This document shows, piece after piece, positions 1-12,435 of a stretch of 64,000 bases of DNA. Source of the DNA: Liolophura sinensis (taxonomy: Eukaryota; Mollusca; Polyplacophora; Chitonida; Chitonidae); NCBI RefSeq assembly GCF_032854445.1, contig NC_088295.1, positions 4,714,501 to 4,778,500 of the forward strand. The letters run 5' to 3'. Below the pieces are notes generated by a model. That model was given only the letters and a program-made list of their open reading frames with translations, was not told the DNA's origin and did not search any database. The position numbers and the translations under genes are program-made. Position 1 is the first letter of the stretch, and the number at the start of each line of letters is the position of its first letter.

Positions 1-945
1 TTTTGCTGCCAGCCTGCCGTTTTTGGTGTACAGGTGCATGCTTGGTATCAAAATGATGGAAATTGTCTAAGCTTTGGGCAGGTATGAGTTTTAATGATGA
101 AAGTTTGAAATTCTGGGCGAGAGGACACAAGGAGACAGGTGGTGATGAGGCTGTGAGTGACGTCCCTTTGGCGTTGCTAGGCACCCCTCCCAGCTGCCGG
201 CATGGAAAGGTCCAGCTTTTGACGGTCAACCTATGTCAAGATTTTTATGGCTTCTTTCTCACAGGCTGGGCCAGGTATGCACCAAAGCTTATTGGCCTCG
301 GAATGTTTGGGACTGAGGTACAGCGCTAAACGTTAACATTGTCGCTTATGGAAAACTAATGGAGGCCTGTGGCTATCACCGTGACCTCGGTGACCTGAGC
401 GTTGTTCAAGATTTCTGTACAGAATATGCTGATGGTGGCAGTGATGTAAAGCGAACGCATAGAGCGCCACATGCTCTTTAATGAGTATCGTACAAAGCAC
501 GTAAAAGGACTGGAGATGGACACAGACCCCCATTAGAACTTCCGTTTTTCCGAATTACTAATGTCATTCTGTGTATTTAAGGGTGTAAAGTCTTTTCGCT
601 GCCAGCCTGCCGTTTTTGGTGTACAGGTGCATGCTTGGTATCAAAATGATGGAAATTGTCTAAGCTTTGGGCAGGTTCGAGCTTTACTGATGAAAGTTTG
701 AAATTCTGGATGAGAGGACACAAGGAGACAGGTGGCGCTGCGGGTGACGTCCCCTTCGCGTTGCTAGGCACCCCTCCTAGCTGCCGGCGTAGAAAAGTCC
801 AGCTTTTGATGGTCAACCTATGTCAAGATTTTTATGGCTTTTATTTCACTTGCTGGGCCAGGTATGCACCAAAGTTTACTTAGCTACAACGCTAAACGTT
901 AACATCGTCGCTTATTAAAAAATTGATGGGGGTCTGTGGCCAGAT
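1..945. repeat. Partial tandem duplication, about 593-bp period
   Basis: Positions 1-375 match about 593-945. Shared stretches include gctgccagcctgccgttttt, gtcaagatttttatggct and acgctaaacgttaacat. The window starts inside copy 1. Each copy carries a short open frame (about 88 and 75 codons) that lacks an ATG start. Between copies many changes alter residues, with one 6-nt indel. I do not recognise the encoded sequence and treat it as repeat, not gene. Confidence 0.75.
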
Positions 946-2478
946 AAAGTCGTTGAATGTCGACCAACAAGTTAGACGTCAGATGTTTAAGAAAAGGGGC
1001 GATCATTTAGATAGCCGAATTAGGAAGATATTGTTGTTGAAATTTTTTCAACGCAACATGCATGTCAGCTAGAAGTTTGTACGCGCAGGCCGGTCAATCA
1101 ATTTGATCAAATTATAAAGCATGGTAGGCCGCGCCTACCATGATCTGAATTCAACTTATAATAGGCGGATGTTCCAGTGATCAAATGAAGGATCTCATGT
1201 CGTGTGCAGCCAATTCATGCCATTGTTCAGCCATTCGATGTAATGACAAATTCAGCGTCAACATGTAAACCTTATCAGCACCTGACGATGTTTCACGAAG
1301 TTGTTAGTCTTTTTCACGATATTTCATGATATGCGTATCCACGGCAACACGGTCTTAGATCTATTATCGTTACCAAGGCTCTCAGTCGTAAACAATTCTG
1401 GCAGAATTTTTGCTTTTTGCTTAAAGCTTTCCTGGCCGACCAAATCGACCTAGTAGACCTACAGACACTGGAGAGAGTTTGCCAACTTGTGCCAGCGACT
1501 TGTGGATTGTATGACAAATCGATAACTTTAATTACACAGTAAATTTGCCAAGCGCTCTCGACAAGGTTTACGTGTGTTTTGATGTATTCCCTGTATTCAG
1601 CGGTAAGACATCACACTTGCCTTCACGAATATCGACGGACTGTTTGCTCTCCCGAGATACGCCAACATAAAGCATCCAAAGTTATGTAAGCACGTTTTTG
1701 ACACATACATTTAACGCATGCTTACATTCAGATCTAAAAACTTCCTAAAACTTAAGGCCATTAATAGTTGCGTGAATAAGTACATGATATCATTTTTTGA
1801 TTCTTGTTACGACAAACGGAAAGAAGAAAGACGAAAGGAGATATATATTGCCTGATGCGGGTTTAAGAACATCTTTTCACATTTGTTTGAGCTTCTAAAG
1901 TTTGTGCAAAATCAGTTGTAAAAAAAGCCCGTCAAAGATAAAATCTGATAGAAAATGAAATCATACGTTTTGTTCAGATTAATCAACCAACTTCCTGCAA
2001 CACCAAAAATGTACCTTATTCGTCTCTGACTACATCCTGTCCACTGCAGAAGTTAGCAAGTTAGTAAGTGACATTAGAGTTAAAACCTTCAAAATCATCT
2101 GCCAATTAAATAAAATCTGACGTTTTATAGGTATTGAATATACATGCATGATTAATCCAAATCCTTTAAAAGAGCCTATGGTAGCATAAAGTCTTGTGAC
2201 ACATAATATAAAGCGCCTCTTTTATATAGCCATCTTTAGATATCTCTGTAATGTGGCATTAGAGGACATCCTCTGTCCAAATGAAAAACGCGACGGCCAT
2301 AGTTTAATAATTCCCTCGGTCTCTCTTCATCCTAACAATCAAAAGTGTAAGTGTCATTTGAAGCGATTTCATTTAAGGTAGTGGAAACACTTCACTTTCA
2401 CTGAGTGAATGAGTGCTTGGGCTTTAACATCGTACTTAACAATTTAAGTAAGTCATATAACGACGAAGGAGTCGTTAG
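946..2478. other. Unannotated intergenic stretch
   Basis: No supported gene. The only structure seen is a 23-bp near-perfect palindrome at 1120-1142. Confidence 0.6.
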
Positions 2479-2615
2479 ATTTATTTGATTGATTGATTGG
2501 TGTATTTTACACCGTACTCAAGAATATTTCACTTATACGACGGCGGCCAGCATCATGGTGAGAGGAAACCAGGCAGAGCCCGGGGGAAACCCACGACCAT
2601 CCGCAGGTTGCTGAC
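2479..2615 (-). mobile_element. 5'-truncated tRNA-derived SINE (family 1), minus strand
   Basis: The reverse complement carries the family-1 body and 3' end: a tgcggatggtcgtgggtttc-like stretch, then ataatgctggccgccgtcgt-like, gtataagtgaaatattcttg-like and a TAAA-rich tail. The tRNA head is absent. Copies on both strands across the window define the family; 51062-51332 is the full-length reference. Confidence 0.8.
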
Positions 2616-3315
2616 AGAGGTTTGTGGTTTGAACATTTTTGACATGTGCCAGGAATCTCTGCTGAGGAAAAACCGTTGTAAAACCAGCGGATGAGATCAA
2701 CTGTCTTCATTTATTAAGAGCGAGTGTTTTTAAGCGGGATGACGCCTTTGAAGACTGAACCACAGATCAGTAAAGCTATGATTATATCCCTCAATGCAAT
2801 CCAGCCTTCAGAAGCAGAAGGTAATCTAATGTTTATAGCGTTCCTATTCTCCAAATTGGACACGCTTGTGTATTTACATAAGCTCTATGCAGGTTTCGGT
2901 TTTTCTCCTGACTTGTATATACCCTATATATCAGCGTGAAGACCGGCCTAGTCTCAACCGTTCGACTATATAACGTTTTATAGGTGCGTGGATAACAGAC
3001 GTGGATCTTTAGCTGTCATTTATCATCACACAACAGCGATAAATATCAAAAGTTGAGCAAATTTATTTGAAGTTTTCTTACCTTTAATATGAAAAAGTCA
3101 GTGTGTGTTTTGTCATTTCTCGGCTGTGGTGAGCATTCCTGTGCGGCCAAGATTGTGTTGAGGCAGACAGAGGGAAGAAGTGACCGGTATTTTTGTCTGG
3201 TTTACCAGAGAGATCATGTCACCATGTGAGAGGTGGCCACGGTATCTTCTAACACGGTACCCTTTTCGTAACACCGATCTGTGCAGTTTGGCCAGGAACC
3301 AATTCTTATTAGCGC

Positions 3316-3522
3316 ACCAATGCAATCGCTGTGAGTTCAAGTCCAGCTCATGCTGGTTTCCTCTCCGGCCTCAAGTGGGAAAGTCTGGAGTAGCCTGCGG
3401 ATGGTCGTGGGTTTCCCCCGGGGTCTGCCTGGTTTCCCCCCACCATAATGCTGGCCGCCGTCGTATAAGTGAAATATTCTTGAGCACGGCGTAAAAACAC
3501 CAATCAAAAAAATAAATAAATA
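3316..3522 (+). mobile_element. 5'-truncated family-1 SINE with 15-bp target-site duplication
   Basis: Starts inside the tRNA-like head near the B box (gtgagttcaagtccagctca) and ends in (AAAT)n. It is flanked by perfect 15-bp direct repeats aattcttattagcgc at 3301-3315 and 3523-3537, which shows insertion by target-primed reverse transcription. Confidence 0.88.
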
Positions 3523-3619
3523 AATTCTTATTAGCGCCTACGAAGGACTTCTACAGTTTGTCTTGATATATGCATTGTCTCTGTAAGTTCAGGCTTGAAT
3601 TATGCGATGAATATAGGCC

Positions 3620-3955
3620 TACATGATTGAACCTTGCAGTGATCATACATGACTTGAACCTTGCAGTGATCATACATGGTTTCTGTAGGACCAGACTTGA
3701 ACCTTGCTGTGATCATACATGGTTTCTGTAGGACCAGGCTTGAATCACATACATGGTTTGTGTAGGCCCAGACTTGAACCTTGCAGTGATCATACATGGT
3801 TTGTGTAGGACTAGACTTGAACCTTGCTGTGATCATACATGGTTTGTGTAGGCCCAGACTTGAACCTTGCAGTGATCATACATGGTTTCTATAGGTTTTT
3901 AACCTTGCAGTGAACATCCGGACTTGAACCTGCATTGAACATCCATGTAGGATGA
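3620..3955. repeat. Minisatellite, about 43-bp unit
   Basis: About eight imperfect copies of a unit containing cttgaaccttgcagtgatca, tacatggttt and taggaccag. Some units are truncated. The minus-strand open frame here is a repeat by-product. Confidence 0.85.
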
Positions 3956-3979
3956 CAATCTTTAACCATTTCAAAGGAG

Positions 3980-4365
3980 AATGATATATTTATTTATTTC
4001 ATTTGATTGTTGTTTAACGCCAGAAGTTTTCACTTTATATGCGTTGGCGGTCAGTTTTAAAGGTTTTACATGGCTGAGACAACGGACCTATTGAAGGTTA
4101 TTGATAAACGTTTCCATATATGACCGTGTATGACGCATGGATATGCACAGCACACAGACAAGTGGTCTTCAAGGAACGTTTGAATGTGCAAACGGTCAAG
4201 CAAGCGTCACTAATCGTTTAGTTATTGTCAGCAAGTCCCTTCAAACAGTGAGGGGGAGGGGGATATGGAAATCCCCTGCCCAAGACGGGCATTGAACCAG
4301 TACCTTGTGTTTCCGTGCCATCGAAAGAAAAGCGCCATTAACTACTCGGCCACGATCCGCTCTCC
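3980..4365 (-). mobile_element. SINE of a second family with Ser/Leu-tRNA-like head, minus strand
   Basis: On the minus strand the head (about 4362-4282) has an A-box-like tggccgagtagttaatggc and a B-box-like ggttcaatgcc. The body differs from family 1, but the last 60 bp before the TAAA tail (3985-4050 on the + strand) align with the family-1 3' end. The usual reading is two SINE families using the same partner LINE. Confidence 0.7.
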
Positions 4366-6125
4366 AATATGTTTTGATTCCCTAGGCGAAATCAAACATT
4401 CATCTACTTCTCACCATGAGATGCTGAAGTTGATGTCAGACTTGGTGTTAGAATCACTTCGTCAAAAAAGTCATTTGCTCACATGAATAAGATACTACAC
4501 TGCATGATTCGCCCTTTGTTACATGCTTGAACCGTTTGTTTCCCTGACCAAAGAGATACATTATACATTGGGACATTAGTATTTCCACTCTCAGCGAATG
4601 GAACAGCGGATTGATTAGATCCAAGATCATGGCTAACGCAAGTTGACCTCTAGCTATCTGATTCAGTTTTGTACTTTTCAGAATTTGTTTGCATATTTCC
4701 GTCGATGATATCAGTACGCACACAACCTGGCGTGTAGCTTGACCCTGGATTAACCTTTTTAAGTTTTGTTCAGTCTATTTGTCGTCTCTACATGTGTTCG
4801 AGCATTTGAAAAACTCACACTCGTGTTTATCTTTATTATTTGACGTTATTAAAAAAAAACATGAAAGTGGACAAGCAGGTCATGTATACATGCCTCACAG
4901 CCTCGTGACCCAGTAGATGAGAAATCCTGTATCTGTTCCGCTTCTTCTTGTCAAACTCAAATCAACAGACAAATATGTTTCTTTCTTATTTGTTTTATTT
5001 AACCAGTCCCATTTCATGACGGTCCTCTCCACCCACAGATGAGTATAAAGACGCCTCACATCTAAGTAGTCTTCTCACGAAACAAGAAAACCCAAGAGCT
5101 TAGTAATCGTATTGTGCGCTGATTTTTTTTACATCAAGGGGACAACAGTTTAAGAAATCAAAACTTATTTGACCTGAGCGATTGAAACAAAGAATTGTTA
5201 ATACCGGAATCTTGAAAAAGTCAGTTTAAGACGACACGTGGCAAATACCTCATAATTTATACATAGCCACAAACTAGAAAATGATGCATCTGAAAGGTGT
5301 GTCGTGAACTTTTCTGGTGACAACAATTTACATATTTATGGGTATTTAATGTAAATCGTTCCCGTAAAAGTAACATCAGCTGCTTCACCAGCTTACGGTG
5401 ATTAGTCTTGAGATCGCGACACCCATGCGCACTCCTGAACGTGATTTCTACATAATGGCGAAAATAAAGGTGAGCCCATACAGTGCGACAGCGACGTTAA
5501 TTCCACGTAATTTGAAAACTGGGTTCGACCCCAGTCCTGCATGCACGGTTGCTTCGTCCATGTGAATACGGCGGTGGTTCACTCTGGACACACCCAAACC
5601 GGACCGCCGTCATGTACACGCCATGTATACTCAGAGTTAACACCTGCAATTTCTCCACGAAATAGGGACATAATTATGTCAAAAATGGATCCTTTTAGTG
5701 TCAACTATATGGAATGGATCGCATGTTAAAAATTAACACTATTATCTCATTGCTTATTCTTTGTGACGTCATCCAGGTGAGTCCGCTGTCCACTGCCACT
5801 CTGTTTCCCATTCAGTAACTTGGAAAGTTCTACATTAATACTGCTGAGAAATGTCTCCGGTTTTAAGCCTTCTGCTCAGCGCACTTTGAGGCTGAAATAT
5901 ATATAAATACTACAACATATACATAGGTAGATCAGATAGTTCACTACATTGCTTCCTCTGGAAAGAAAACAGCTTCTCCGTTAAACCTATATATGTTGAT
6001 ATACCTATACTCAAATACTTATAGGCTTATAGCAGCATTTCACAGTTATATAGGCCCCGGTATTCCCCAGGTTGTCTTTAAGTTGTCCACTCTCCTCCAT
6101 GCTGTCATTTGACACTGTTAAAATA
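4366..6125. other. Unannotated intergenic stretch
   Basis: Nothing supportable. A B-box-like gggttcgaccccag near 5521 lacks a matching A box and cloverleaf. Confidence 0.55.
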
Positions 6126-6770
6126 TTTAGCCACGTATTTACATCAAATCAGGTGACGGCAACAAAAGCACTGGTTCAGAACTAGCCACGTATCTACATC
6201 AGATCGGGTGACGGCAACAAGCACTGGTTCAGAACTAGGCACGTATCTACATAACATTGGGTGAGGGCAACAAGCACTGGTTCAGAACTAGCCACGTATC
6301 TACATCAGATCGGGTGACGGCAACAAGCACTGGTTCAGAACTAGGCACGTATCTACATCAGATCGGGTGACGGCAACAAGCACAGGTTTAGGACTAACCA
6401 CGTATCTACATCAGATCGGGTGACGGCAACAAGCACTGGTTCAGAACTAGCCACGTATCTACATCAGATTAGGTGAGGGCAACAAGCACTGGTTCAGGAC
6501 TAGCCACGTGCCTACAACAGATTAAGTGAGGACAACAAGCACCGGTTTAGGACTAACCACGTGTCTAAATCAGATTGGGTGAGGGCAACAAGCACTGGTA
6601 TAGGAATAGCCACGCACCTACATCAGATTGGGTGAGGGTAAAAAGAAGAGGTTCAGCCACGTATTTATATTAGATTAGGTGAGGCAAAAAGCTGTGGTTT
6701 AGGACTAGCCAAGCATCTATATCAGATTTGGTGACGGCAACAAGTAGTATTTTAAGACTCACCATGTCAA
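6126..6770. repeat. Minisatellite, 53-bp unit
   Basis: About twelve copies of a unit containing tagccacgtatctacatcag, atcgggtgacggcaacaagc and actggttcag. Copies are near-identical at the 5' side and diverge progressively towards 6770. Confidence 0.88.
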
Positions 6771-6989
6771 ATGGATCTGAAGAAAAGCCTATATAAAGTG
6801 ACGTCAGCAGCTGACAAGCTTATACAGGATTTTTGTTTCCTTTAACTACACCTTGTGAAAAGGGTTAAAACAACTGAATATATTCCATACCTTAAACTTA
6901 GAAGCCTATATAAATATGCTATTGAAATAACTTATAAAACGACAACTGACTTTACAATCGACTGTAAATATAATTTGTGGTACCTTCAA

Positions 6990-7130
6990 TCAAATGAATC
7001 AAATAAAACCTTGCAGGTATCTCACCGCCCTCTCCCCACAAGCAATGAGAAGGGAGGAGTCTACAAATGTCTTGCCCATGCCCGGTTTTGAACCCGCGTG
7101 TGTTCTTACGATTTTGCTGTAGATAGCTGG
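6990..7130 (-). mobile_element. Possible remnant of the Ser/Leu-tRNA-like SINE
   Basis: On the minus strand a B-box-like ggttcaaaaccgggc is followed by a stretch resembling the post-tRNA region of the element at 3980-4365, ending in a TAAA-poor tail. It is weak and degraded. Confidence 0.35.
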
Positions 7131-8373
7131 CGACTCGTTTACACTGGTGTATCAGTGCAGGTTATAGGATAGCTTCGTGGTCACCTTTCAGTCCTATCAT
7201 TTTGAAATGAATTCACGTTGAGTAGCGTGAATTCGCATCACATGAACTATATCCCCTCAACACTCACATCAGCACAGAAGAGTATCCCCGTGTTGATCGT
7301 CCCCTTTGTGTTACTTATAGACCAGTACTAGAAGTACAAGACTATAGCCTTTCAGTTGTTTTCTCATACATTTATTCTTTCCTTTTTCTATGGTATTTTT
7401 CGTAGTAAACACGCGAACAATTTACAATATTTACGAAGAAAACAAATTAATTCTACATCCGTATGCAATAGGTGACTATTCAAAGCTCGGCCAGTAGTTT
7501 GTTTCTGGTCACCTCTGGTTATTTACGGAGTGCCACGTTAATTGACAGTCTGGGGATTCCCCGGGCGTACAGTGCTATCCACGGGACACCCATGCCGTGT
7601 CCGGGTGACGGCAGGGGTGGAGGAGAGTTACTTACTTCCCCATCCGCCATGTAGGTTGATTTGTCATATGTACACACCAACATGATTACTGCTCAAACCC
7701 GCTGGTGAATAATGTATTCACAACTCTTGTTTGGTTATTCTGCAACTCGATGCATGACCCTATGACCCGAGCTGATCAGTTTCATCATAAATAAACATCA
7801 GCAAATGAGCAACACCAGAGTTACTGAAACGGAACGAAACGGTGGGCTGTTTTAATTCATACTTAGTTGGTACATAAGCTAAAACCATCGGCAGCATACA
7901 TGGGTCGCAATGTGACGCTATTAGCGAATCCTCCTCTGCAATGTGCAATGTACAGGATGGAATACATACTTAGTTAAACATGCTCATAAAAATACATGAA
8001 AATTAAATCGTGCAAAGAGCAGTGTACTCCTAATGTCGTAAAAATCCTATTCCGAAAACGCATACATATTTATGACATTTTTTTCAAGAAATGAAAACTA
8101 TATTAAATTGCTATTTATAAATACTCATATGGCTTTTGTGTGAATTATCGTGGATTTGAAGAATTATGGGGAAACTTTGTCGGGTGTTTATATATTCATA
8201 TTAGAGTTTTTAGGCCACCTAGACATGGTGTGTATTTATCAAGAAATCAGATATTCAAAAACAATAAATTCCTTCATGAGGAGAAGTGCTTCTAAATTGC
8301 AAAGGTTGTCTAGGATTTGTATAGAATTGTTCATGATGAAGATTTCACATGAATGGTTTTTCTTTTAACTGAG
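7131..8373. other. Unannotated AT-rich intergenic stretch
   Basis: No gene, RNA or clear repeat recognised. Confidence 0.5.
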
Positions 8374-8490
8374 GAGGTGTGTTCCCCCAGGGCTGTGCCC
8401 ACTTTCCTCCAGCCTTAAACCTAAAGACTGTCATATAAGTGAAATATTATTGAGTTATAAGTGATATTAACCATCAATGAGATAAATATA
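8374..8490 (+). mobile_element. Strongly degraded family-1 SINE 3' end
   Basis: Matches the family order: gttcccccagggctgtgccc, tttcctcc, gtcatataagtgaaatatta, ttgagt and a caatgagataaata tail, with many substitutions and one small internal insertion. Confidence 0.65.
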
Positions 8491-11400
8491 TCCTCGGACA
8501 ACAAAGAAACTAGTGCACTAACAATGTGTATGCTGATCTAATGCCATACTGTACCCCTATATCCACTCATCCCATCTGATCTCTTAGAACGGATTTATGT
8601 GATGCCGTCAGGTAAAACGGGATTCCTTGTGTGTCCAAATATTAGCACATGAAGTTTTATTTTTTTGCAAAATATCCAGACACACACCATATCCACTTGA
8701 TTCACGATAATTCACTTGGTAAAAGAACACGTTCTATCATTCACTCATATAACCTTGATCAGATGTGTCTCTTAACTATTTCCTAAACTTAGCACGTAAA
8801 AGTTCAACTGCATGATGTCAAGCAATGCCGTGGTACTATTCAACTAGAGTTTATCAAAATATGTCACCACATAAGCCTCTGGACGAAATACTTGAACGTT
8901 TTTACAGACTGGAGGAATATGATACGTTAGACAGAATGTAACCTTTCCTCACCCCGTTTCTAGGATCCCATCTGTCTCATATTTGGAGTTTTCAAGACAA
9001 ATCTTTCAGTTACAATAATACATACTAATTCTGCAGAAGTTTGTTTGCAACACCACACAACCGCCAAAGGACAAGTAGCCTTTGTGATACAAATTATACC
9101 CAGGGACTTAGGTGATCCGTTAGGGGGTTAGTGTCAGAACTCACCTGTGATTACTTAAGGCTATTACTAACATGACATGCTTTGGGCAATTCAAATATGG
9201 TCCATCATTCTGACCAAGTCCTTTTGACTTTCATAAGTGGAAGCAAACAAACGGTACCACGTGAATACGAACTATCTGACAATATCACTACCACAAGAAA
9301 GCTTTACATTTTAAAGAGACTAGTACCCTTATTTGGGTCACTTATGTATTTATACATAACTTGAGGGAAAAACACGACCTGTTCGGTAAAAGTATAATTG
9401 TTTGCTCAAACATCAGTGTGTCTCCATCAGAATATCTCGGTTACCGGAGTGACTCCAACCACACACGCAGTGCGCACGCACTACACACACGGCTTGATGG
9501 ACCTTCGTTTCCTTCCATTAGCTCAATGTTCTGCATTTAGTTCGTCAATACCGCATAGGTAAAGATAAACACTGAAACGGCGTCAGGGGATTCGTGCACT
9601 ACTCTCCTCAGTCACACAACTACTGCTGGCATCATCCAACATCCCCCAAGATATGACTCACTCTAAACTAAACGAGTTCTTCATGCTTCACATCTTCCCT
9701 CTTTCAGGATTAACTTGGTATATGCAGACCCCTCCGTCCGTTTGTCCGTTCGTGCGTTCGTCTATCCGCCCGTCTGTCAGCCTGAAATGTTGTCACCTTC
9801 ATAAAGCACATCAGTGTTTCAACAGATGGTTATGGTCGTTTTGCATGAACAAGCAGTGTTATTGTGAGGACAACATCAGATTAATTCAAAATAGTTTCTT
9901 TGTGCTGTGATACACAGTGACAATTCCAGGAAATTCTGCGAGGCTTGTCGAGACAAATGTCCTGTAACTTTAATATAAAACATATGAAAACGCACATCAC
10001 CACACCACTGCCAAAATATCACTGGAGTTATTAAATTTACATGATCTTAGGATCATGATTTGGTGTTTATTTAGTTACTAACATTACAGAAATTCATTGT
10101 CAGTTTATCAGCAGGACAGTGGAAAGTGATACACAAAAGAACGACTATAAGGTATACTTGTCCTCTCCTGTTTATATAAGAGAAATCTTAATCTTATGAA
10201 TGTTTCGGTATCTTTCGGCAGTACTCGGACTCATGGGTGGAGGTGGGATGGGGTGGGGGGTGATTTGCACTGAGGCTTTTACACGGAATCATTGGGTCTT
10301 TTACTCGTATTTATACAGCGATGACGGAGATGAAAACATGAGAGGGACGACATAGATGTGATGATAACACGCTTCTCAGGAGGATTATGCGGATTTGGAT
10401 TAACAGAGTATGATCTTGAAATTTCGTTATTTTGTCACTTGATAGCCAGATTATTTTTGTACACCTCTTCATAGAGATGTACAGGTATTGGTGAAGGTGT
10501 TCATAGTCCGTCACGGAGGGACCTTCAGTGGGAGACAGGGCCAGCCTGGGGGACGTGTGGATGTCTGTCAGGAGAGAGAGACTGTGTGACATGTGGTGCC
10601 TTGATGTGTGGCATGCGTGCTAGGCTGTAATGATCATGATGTATGATGTCGCCTGTACATTGCACAGCCGTACGCTCAATACCAGGCTCACCGCAGATTT
10701 ACCAAATGTTACTGGGGTGAGAATTATAAGAGACAAACAGAATCAAATTGACCCTGGATGGTTAGTTGTGACCCCGGCATAACTGACATTATCCCCAGCT
10801 ACGGCCTTGTCCACTACCCGGATCACACGCTCTTCGTGTTTGACGTGGTTTCATGAACTCTCCTAAAACCCTGAGGCAATGTCTGTATAAGCGCAGGCGT
10901 CAACCGATATTGTTACCAGTGCAAATCATGCTCTTGCTAACAAGGTAAATCAATTATTGCGCTTTTGTCAACAAATTACCCAGATGTTGTATAATTGATA
11001 ACTGAAATATAACTAGGCCTACATTTCACTAGTTTTATCTTCTGTTTTCAACCAAATAAACAAATGAACCTAACAAGAGATGATGCATTAATTGTGCTAT
11101 ACGGGGAACAATCCAGAACACAAATTGCAGAATGTCTAGGAAAAGGAAAAGAAAACAATAACAGCAACCAGACTCGAAAATATTTATGCAATGCAATGAT
11201 GATGAGTTTTGTAATCTTAAACACACGAATATCACAAGAGATCACAAACACTATCAAATGATGCGTTTTGGAAAGTTGTGGGAGCGCCATCGTGTCAGTG
11301 GATTAGCTCAGATGTGCCTGGGCACTCAAATGCTCCAGGTAAATCGACTGAGTTGAACTCAGATTCGAAAACAGGAAACAGGTATCGTCTGTAAGATTAA

Positions 11401-11825
11401 AGTCTTACATTCTGATTGTCCAAAAATAAGACACGAAGCTCTTTATTTTACATAGATTTACCATGTCAAAAAACTGATTTTTGCTTTATTACCGTTCATG
11501 CAATAACCTCCTTCTTGACAACCAGCAGGCAATGTATGTATGTGTGTGTTTTTTGTTTTTTTAAAACATATGACACGAAACCCTAATTGTCTTTTCCTTT
11601 AACCTTATTAATGGCTTGTAAACAGTTCATATCACATTAGGAACTCGGTCTCATACTCGAAACAATACCACGCTTCTAGTTCATTAACATTTTGAGAATA
11701 CAGGGATTTGTTTACCGTATCTAGTGCTTTGTACAAGGGAGAGACATCTCTAAACGTTTGTTACAGCAAGTAGTTAACGAACAGAGAAAATGTTTGACAT
11801 ACAATGTAGAAGATGCATATATTTT
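8491..11825. other. Unannotated intergenic stretch
   Basis: Holds only simple features: a short cc-gt-c repeat at about 9730-9780 (ccgtccgtttgtccgttcgt) and an inverted repeat catgatcttaggatcatg near 10040. No supported gene. Confidence 0.5.
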
Positions 11826-12435
11826 ACACATAGTACACCCTGCATCCACTATGCACAATGAGGATCGCATTCACTGTGCACGCCGAGGGTCGCATCCACT
11901 GCGCGCCCTGAGGATCACATCCACTGACCCCCATGAGGATAACGTCCACTATATACGTTGTGTATCATATCCGCTGTGCACGCCGAGGATCACATCCAGT
12001 GGGCACGATGAGGATCACATCCACTATGCATGCTGAGGATAACATCCATTGTGCAAGCGGAGGATCATGTCCACTAGGTGCGTAGTGATGATCACATTTA
12101 CTGCTCACGCACATGTTCGCATTTACTGCGCGTCCTGAGGATCACATTCGCTGGACACACGGAGGATCAGATTCACTTTGCACGCATCCTGAGGATCACA
12201 TCCAATGAACACGATGATAATCACATCCACTAGGTGCGCAGTGAAGATCACATCTACTGCTCACGTATAGGATCACATCAACTGTGCACGCTGAGGATCA
12301 CATCCACTGCACATCCTGAGGATCACATCCAATGAACACGATGAGGATCACATCCACTAGGTGCGCAGTGAAGATCACATCTACTGCTCACGTATAGGAT
12401 CACATCAACTGTGCACGCTGAGGATCACATCGCCT
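11826..12435. repeat. Minisatellite, about 25-bp unit with 127-bp higher-order repeat
   Basis: Basic unit is of the type gaggatcacatccactgtgc plus acgcc. Near the 3' end a 127-bp block recurs: taggtgcgca is at 12231 and 12358 with the same downstream order of variant units. This indicates unequal exchange of multi-unit blocks. Confidence 0.85.

Noticed and set aside
3620-3955. Regularly spaced direct repeats resembling a CRISPR array
   Set aside because: Units are contiguous without unique spacers, the genome is animal, and the same holds for all other arrays in the window.
5515-5540. B-box-like sequence gggttcgaccccag
   Set aside because: No matching A box or acceptor stem at the right distance, so not a tRNA gene.
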